Shown: piece by piece, positions 58,225-64,000 of the stretch
How positions within the stretch are numbered: position 1 is the stretch's first letter
Layout of the letters: every line of letters begins with the position of its first letter
Translations under genes and position numbers: made by a program
Notes under the pieces: generated by a model
The model's database searches: none
What the model was told of the DNA's origin: nothing
The model's input: the letters and a program-made list of their open reading frames with translations, nothing else
Assembly (NCBI GenBank): GCA_963971575.1
Contig: OZ020611.1
Location: 64,017,381 to 64,081,380 of the forward strand
Source of the DNA: Liopterus haemorrhoidalis
Taxonomy: Eukaryota > Arthropoda > Insecta > Coleoptera > Dytiscidae
Length of the DNA: 64,000 nucleotides
Direction of reading: 5' to 3'

Positions 58225-58504
58225 CTCTATAACAATATTTTCTCAAAGAGTATAAAAACTAAGAGTAAGCTAAATAAATAAGCCTAGGCTTCTCTGTAAA
58301 TCTCCAGACTCATCGCCATAAAGGTAATTTTATTCAAAAATTATTTCATAACAAATATAAAATGTTTAGTCATAAAAAAAAACGTGGAAACCAACAGAAA
58401 ACTACCACCTATTATTTTCCTAGTACAGTCAAAATGGCAACAAATTAAAGGCCTCAGTCTCCGGTAGATCTTATGTGGTCAGAGGTTGCTAAGAATTCCT
58501 GGAG

Positions 58505-58960
58505 CCGCCACGAAGATATGTACCTGGAACGTTAGAAGCATGTATGGTGCAGGAAGGATGCATAATGCAGTCCAGAGCCATCTCTGGACTGCTTCAAATC
58601 TCTCCTTAGAGATTAAACATCGATATTGTGGGTAAGAGCGAAATGCACTGGCCAGGAAATGGACATATTATCATAGTAGATCAGAAAATATATTACTCAG
58701 GCAGCGACGACAGTTAAACCTGATTTATAATAGATATGTTATGGATACATAAGCATAAAAATTACACTACTCTCTTTGTTCTATTTATTACAAACAGATG
58801 TTTTGAAAGGTCAAATCCTTTGTTCAATTCTTATGCGTTATGTTATGGGTTTATTATAAACCAGGCTTTACTGGGGGTTCTCTGCAACAACTACACAGCT
58901 CTTCCGGCCAGCCGTTAACAAGGTTTGCCATTATGATATCCTACATCCGGAACAGATAGG
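58505..58960 (+). pseudogene. RTE-type LINE, AP endonuclease N-terminus
   Basis: KICTWNVRSMYGAGRMHNAV (58517-58577) is the first endonuclease motif (TWNVR). After a frame change come the residues LNIDIVG, then SEMHWPGNGHIIIV and YYSGSDD (the Glu of S-E is catalytic). The frame is then interrupted by the MITE at 58717-58867, resuming GVLCNNYTALPASR. Only the endonuclease start is present; reverse transcriptase is not adjacent. Confidence 0.75.
58717..58867. mobile_element. 151-bp MITE with TTA duplication
   Basis: Ends AACCTGATTTATAATA and (reversed) AGCCTGGTTTATAATA; TTA on both sides (58714-58716, 58868-58870). It splits the RTE endonuclease fragment, which confirms the boundaries. Likely PIF/Harbinger-type. 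Confidence 0.85.
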
Positions 58961-58964
58961 CACT

Positions 58965-60535
58965 AGAATCTGACATTCCGATATATAAATATATTTTTTG
59001 TCTACACTAGGTGTTAGGGTTTTATAATGAGCAGGTCCGCGCTGTATATAAGTGCAACGTTGTGCGGTTTACAACGGCGCCGAGACACCAGAGGCGTTAA
59101 AACTCCAAGAAAAAGATAGATAATATGCTTTCACGATTTTTTTGTTTATAAAACAAAAAAATCGTTCCTTTCAATAAAAAAAGAGTGTACCTTTATAACC
59201 CTCCCAATGATACGTAATATCTACGGTTACAGGGAATCCTCATGTGTATATGTTTATGTCGGAATAACGTGACGGCCACACCTCTACCCAAGCCAAATCG
59301 GGAAGTCCCGATTTATATATTGTTTCTTTGGTCGGTCTGTTTTTATGTTTTACAGTTTTGAATGATTTTTATTTCCGTCCTTTCGTCGGTTCAATAGCCG
59401 CATAGTACTACGTAGTATGGAATATCGGCGTTCTGTGTATAAGAAAAGAAGATTTATTGGTTAATGCAAAATAAATAGCATCCAACTTAGACATAGAACC
59501 TAAATACCACACACTACACAAATGACAATGTGGCAAAACTACAGGAATTGGAGTTGGAACTTCTTCATCATCCTCCATACGCACCAGACCAATTTGGACA
59601 ACTTTTTAATAGGAAAATAGTTTAATTCCGACAATGCTGTAAAACTGGCCTTCCGGGAATCGATTGACTCTCGTCCCTCAGGTTTTATACCACCGGCCTG
59701 AACAACCTGCCACTTAAATGGCAAAAGTATATAGACAATATGGGTGCATACTTTGATGAATAAAATAATTCCTTATATTTGTAAGTTATCAACCAACTTT
59801 GCCTTTCTTTCTACAAATTTCATCCTTGCCGACGTAATATTAAGTGTTATGAAATAATAAGTATATAGTTAAATTTTTAGATATTTTAATAGTAATACAA
59901 AATCACAAAAAAATTGTCTTACATTTTATTGTTACCACGTAACAATATGCACTTACAATTCGAGTTTGTAGATCAAAAATATATAACTCTGAAAGGAGTC
60001 GACAGTAATTAAATATTACAAATTAAATCAACAAAACAATTGCAATTAAAAAAAAAAAAAAAACGCGATATACATTATTTTGGTAATTAGTAACGTTGTA
60101 ATAACACCAAATCCAACATTCAAGACAACAGTATTTTCTCTACCAGGAAACTTCTCTCCTTTAAAATACTCTTTTAACATGTTTTGCGGTAGTACATATA
60201 CAATCTTCACCTTGGGCGAACACCAACAAATGAAGTATTCGTAGACTAGTAGCTACAATAATGCACTTAGCGTTATTAGTGGGTTACATAAATATTGTAT
60301 AGCAAGTTAAATGTTAATTCTTTCTGTGTTTAGAAAATGTGTACAGTTTGCGTAGATCACTTTTCGAAATTTCGGGAATGTTTTACGTTTTGCCAAAATA
60401 TTTCACACTACTTGGCCAGCACTTTGAGACCTTAAATATCTACTTATAAAAACCATTAACGTATTTTCTAATGTTTGCGTTCACAACTATGAAACTGGAA
60501 CTCCAAACTCGCCTTTCTTTTTAAAGTTAATTCAG
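58965..60535. other. No recognised gene; one hairpin at 59133-59165
   Basis: A+T-rich. acgatttttttgttt and its exact reverse complement with a 3-base loop form a terminator-like hairpin at 59133-59165, of unknown meaning in this eukaryotic context. Nothing else identified. Confidence 0.35.
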
Positions 60536-60539
60536 TTAA

Positions 60540-60760
60540 TCCTTTTTTAGGGTTTTGTAGGAATGACTACCTTAAAAAAAACCTTATAACTTCACTTATG
60601 TGTCTGTACGGAAGAAATTGTAGCCAAACGGATAAACGTAAAGTTGAAATTTTGCACTCTTTGGCCTACATATAGGAAAAATTCTGAGAATTTCAAAATA
60701 CATGTCCCGAGCTAAATATAAAAAATATGTATTTAATGAAAACATATATTTTTTTTTAAA
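60540..60760 (+). repeat. Dispersed repeat, copy 2
   Basis: ttttttagggttttgtagga, aaattgtagccaaacgg, acatataggaaaaattctg and aaatacatgtcc align with 29630-29830. Confidence 0.65.
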
Positions 60761-60902
60761 TTTTGGGTGGCATATCGAATGTAACCATACAATGTTAATA
60801 AGAAATACATTTACAAGTTGGCAATATGGAATGATAATCAGAGGCGACTTGTCCTGATCATCAATATTATTTATTTGCATAATAAATCCCCTAATGCCAT
60901 AT

Positions 60903-61037
60903 GGGCCGGTTTCTGAAAGATTAGTTAACTATAACAAATGGTTAGAAAATTATTGCTATGGTTACTTATGGGATTTTTATATTGTAACCGAGTTCAACCA
61001 AAAGATTAAACTCGGCTAAGCTTTCAGAAAACAGCCC
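60903..61037. mobile_element. 135-bp MITE
   Basis: Ends GGGCCGGTTTCTGAAAG and (reversed) GGGCTGTTTTCTGAAAG, 14 of 17 matching. No clear target duplication. Confidence 0.6.
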
Positions 61038-61188
61038 TAGATGTGTGGATCAACAAGAAATTTTTTAAGCTCAACAAGCTCTTAAACGTAGATTAAGAAA
61101 CAAAAAGTATTTTTTTACATTCATCTCCTTTTTACACGATTTTAGCCAAAAAGATGCTAAAAAAGTTCTTGTCCCGCACCCTTTTACT

Positions 61189-61575
61189 CAGGGCCGGCTC
61201 AAGGGTACCTGGCGTCCCGATGTAAAATTAGGTTAGGCGCCCCCCCCCACATATTTTTTTAAATACTTTTTTTCTAAATGTCCTTTTTGGCGCCACCTTT
61301 TATTAGAAGCCTGAAGTAAAAAAAAAGGTAGTTTTTTCTAAATTTCCTTGCATGGCGCCCCCTTTTACTAGACGCCTGAAGTTCCGCCCAATACATAAAA
61401 GTTGTTTTTGCTAGATTTAATTAAAGGTCACAATACTTATTCCAAAGTGAATATTATTTTAATAAATCTAATTTGATATGGTAATAGGCTATAAATTTTT
61501 TCTTCGACTCGGCGCCCCTTGGTCGTGGCGTCCCGATGCGGCGCATCGCCTGCATACCGTCTTGGGCAGCCCCTA
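61189..61575. mobile_element. 387-bp hAT MITE, perfect 8-bp duplication
   Basis: Left CAGGGCCGGCTCAAGG, right (reversed) TAGGGGCTGCCCAAGA; cttttact flanks both sides (61181-61188, 61576-61583). The interior has three diverged repeats of a tggcgccmcctttta segment. No coding. Confidence 0.88.
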
Positions 61576-61599
61576 CTTTTACTAAAGGAGTTTTAAACT

Positions 61600-62610
61600 A
61601 AAAATCTGAAAAAATTATAGGTAATGTACATTGACCTAAGCCGGAAACGTACAACAGGCATTTTTGATCAGATTGCGTTTTTGGGAAATATAGTATTTCT
61701 GTTTTTGACAAAATAATTTTTTTTTTTAATTAATGGCTAAATTATGGCTAATATTGTTATGGATTTTTTATATTAATGGCTGAGATAGTATACGTCTTAT
61801 ATTACAATTAAAAATATAATAAAAAATTTAATAGTTGAGAATCGAGTTCATGTGTGAGCCTGTTATACGCCATGATTCAACTTATTGTTTGAGTTAGTTA
61901 AGCTTTTTTATTTTTAAGATATCAAACAAGAATACATCATTTTTCGTAATGAAATACGTTTTTGAAATTGAAGAAAATGAAGCCATTAATCGATATATTT
62001 TTCATTAATTTAATGAAGAAAAAAATCGCTATCTTTAATGTAAATTTTATCGTGATTAAATTTTCGCAAATTATGTATTTAAATTTGTTACAGGTAGTTG
62101 TGTAACTTCCTAGGCAACGACATATAACCGCTTCATGGGCAACGAAAGCAAAAAAAAAAAAAGAAATGTCAGATATAATTTAATAATTTTTGTACATTAT
62201 TACTTTCATTTATAACGTTTTGTGTGAATAAAATTGTATAATATAAAACCCAAGCGTTATAAATTTAGATTAAACAATTAAATGGAAGCTCTTAGTACTT
62301 AAATAACGAATCAAAATGATTATCAAATGACTTTTTATCTAAACCTCGAGGCTTCTTATACTTATTAAATACCTACAAAACTCTGAAATTTGTTCACACT
62401 TCAAATCATTTTTTTTTATTGTATTCTGAAATTTTCTATACTTTTTAATATATTAATGATATATATATTTAGCTCTGGGGATGTTACTTAAATTAGTAAG
62501 TATCAGTAAACGCGTAAGTATATACATATTGCTTTGCAACTATGTATAGAATATTTTTAATATAATACTAAAAGAGAAAATATATAGTGTTGAGTTAAAA
62601 AGATTGCAAT
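61600..62610. other. No recognised gene or element
   Basis: Very A+T-rich intergenic sequence. Confidence 0.4.
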
Positions 62611-62614
62611 GCTA

Positions 62615-62622
62615 CAATTTTT
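62615..62622 (-). promoter_or_regulatory. Candidate polyadenylation signal for the edge gene
   Basis: Minus strand reads AATAAAAA about 500 bp past the stop of the 63117-64000 frame. Plausible only by position and sequence. Confidence 0.2.
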
Positions 62623-63116
62623 ATTAAATTAAAGTAGAGGATAATAGGATTTAAGGAAATTCAATTCTAACAATTCAAAGACAAAAATGTTATTATCATA
62701 AAATATTTACAGTAAACCGGTGTATTCAAGAAAATATTGTATTGTACTACACTACAACTAGTCATGATAATACTTTTGTCAAATTTATATTTCGTCACGA
62801 TCTTATAAATCTGTTCGAATAGGCCCGCTTTTTAAAAACCGAAAAAAAAAAATACAAAAATCATAACAATCTTTCAAATAATTATACATTTTATCTAAAA
62901 ATGTACATTGTACTTTACTTCTATAAACTAAATTAACAAAATTTGTCTGAACTACAACTAAGTTAAGGGTGCTAACATGATCAAATACAATGTTTATCAA
63001 CAAAATGATTATAAAAATTATCATATTCAATAATAACTATATTCTTAATTTTGTAGTAATGTTCAATTTTAAATGGCTTGAACATTTATGACAAGAGATA
63101 AACAAAAATAAACATG

Positions 63117-64000
63117 CAATTAATTAGAGCCACGTGGGCTAAAGAAATTATTGGTCGGCATCGGGCTCTTAAAACGATTAACACCCCTACCCAAACTAGA
63201 AGTCCAGTTACCAAAAGTAGGATTATTATCTGGAAATCGTCGATTTGCATTATACGGACTTTCAAAATTTCTAGAATCAGTCATAGAAGACCCGAAATTA
63301 GGTCCACGAGTCGCATATTCACTGCGGTTTTCATTAGGTGGATTGTTACCAAAATTTGACTGATTATTACCAAAATTCGGTTGGTTGTTACCAAAATTAG
63401 GATTATTAAAGTTAGGACGATTCTGTGGTGTGAATTCATTGCGAGTTTCAGGTGGGTTATTTCCAAAACTGCGATTTTGGGCAAATTCGCGATTATCTGG
63501 AGTAAAATTACCACTAAACCTATCCCGATCCCCACTTGAATAATTATCATTAAATGATGGATTTCTGAATGAATCGTTAAACCTATCACTTGTAGCATTA
63601 ACGGTTCTAGGATTAATCTGCGATGAATCTCCGTAGTTACTACGACCAGCTAGGAAGGTTTCTTTCTGCCAAGGCTTCATGATTTCTTCTTTCTTCTCTT
63701 TTTCCATTTGTGCCAAGAGTTGAGCTGGTGTAAGATGAGAGATGGACTGAACTGAAGAACCGCTATTCTTCAGAATACCACGAGGGATGAATGTAGCACA
63801 GGATTTGTTGAGATCTTCAACGCTGACCTGCGTGCCAACATCGAACGTTGATTTTTCAATCGTTTGTGTTGATAAAGTTTCAAATTTGCGTGCATCACGT
63901 ATTTTACATTTCTCACACTTCCAATGATCTGTTTGGGACAACTTGTTTATTTTCTTGACAGTTGAAGATGGTGGTGGAACTGGCTTTGGGGTAGGGGCTG
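63117..64000 (-). CDS. Unassigned host gene, 3' coding exon (partial)
   Basis: Minus-strand frame open to the window edge and stopping at 63117-63119 (SPRGSN then TAA). From the edge: APTPKPVPPPSSTVKKINKL, SQTDHWKCEKCKIRDARKFE, TLSTQTIEKSTFDVGTQVS, then IPRGILKNSGSSVQS, LTPAQLLAQMEKEKKEEIMK and a long low-complexity tail rich in Asn, Pro, Ser and Arg. The tail has repeated N-F-G-N-N units (about 63330-63440) and other FG dipeptides. W-K-C-x2-C is half of a zinc-finger-like motif; no second Cys pair is seen. No membrane segment. The long unbroken frame and non-transposon character argue for a real gene. FG repeats could suggest a nucleoporin-like or RNA-granule protein, but I do not recognise it. 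Confidence 0.65.

Noticed and set aside
59133..59165. GC-poor hairpin with T run resembling a bacterial terminator
   Set aside because: The context is eukaryotic and no gene ends here.

Overview
The window reads as a gene-poor, A+T-rich stretch of an animal genome, almost certainly an insect or other arthropod. The evidence is: nested mariner, hAT, PIF/Harbinger and Helitron copies, R1/I/RTE/CR1-type non-LTR retrotransposon pieces, a BEL/Pao retrotransposon, a Penelope-like element, tRNA-derived SINEs, and runs of TTAGG (the common insect telomere unit) inside an interstitial repeat. I cannot name the species. No bacterial-type operon, rRNA gene, intact tRNA gene or CRISPR array was seen.

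Only one region looks like a host gene: the last ~0.9 kb on the minus strand (63117-64000), an open reading frame running off the right edge that encodes a Cys-pair, Asn/FG-rich C-terminal tail. Everything else recognisable is transposon-derived, mostly broken.

Layout. 1-6 kb: truncated mariner, an I/Jockey-type LINE tail, and a ZMYM1-type hAT split by a purine-rich LINE. 7.6-10.7 kb: Harbinger deletion derivative, two MITEs, and an internally deleted mariner that keeps both inverted repeats. 11.6-17.6 kb: TTAGG-containing array and a Penelope-like element with a GIY-YIG domain, caught in a recent ~2.6-kb tandem duplication; hammerhead-ribozyme-like motifs sit in its repeats. 17.6-24.7 kb: several LINE tails, one inserted in another with a visible target duplication, then a BEL element reduced to gag plus the integrase C-terminus with a SINE inside. 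25.4-28 kb: second Harbinger derivative and a 3 x 556-bp array with a 162-bp palindrome per unit. 28.3-35.6 kb: RNase H fragment, TIR MITE, mariner carrying a hAT MITE, 1-kb IS630/Tc1-type element, Harbinger-like MITE carrying a 65-bp retroposon, hAT, and a Helitron-like unit holding a third Harbinger. 35.6-41.3 kb: pogo-like MITEs inside a composite Helitron. 41.7-45.2 kb: MITE, SINE, a third hammerhead-like motif, a 560-bp fold-back, and a 1.78-kb element with 183-bp direct terminal repeats and a 5-bp target duplication. 46-52 kb: hAT MITE, RTE tail, rearranged mariner, THAP remnant, third mariner family. 53-62 kb: a series of hAT elements with 8-bp target duplications and an RTE endonuclease fragment interrupted by a TTA-flanked MITE.

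No cooperating gene system is visible. The window is a record of transposition: many insertions can be delimited to the base by target duplications and ordered in time by nesting. The most unusual objects are the short LTR-like element with no recognised coding beside a long fold-back, the palindromic 556-bp array, the Penelope duplication with its ribozyme-like motifs, and three Harbinger derivatives that each keep the same N-terminal part of the transposase.
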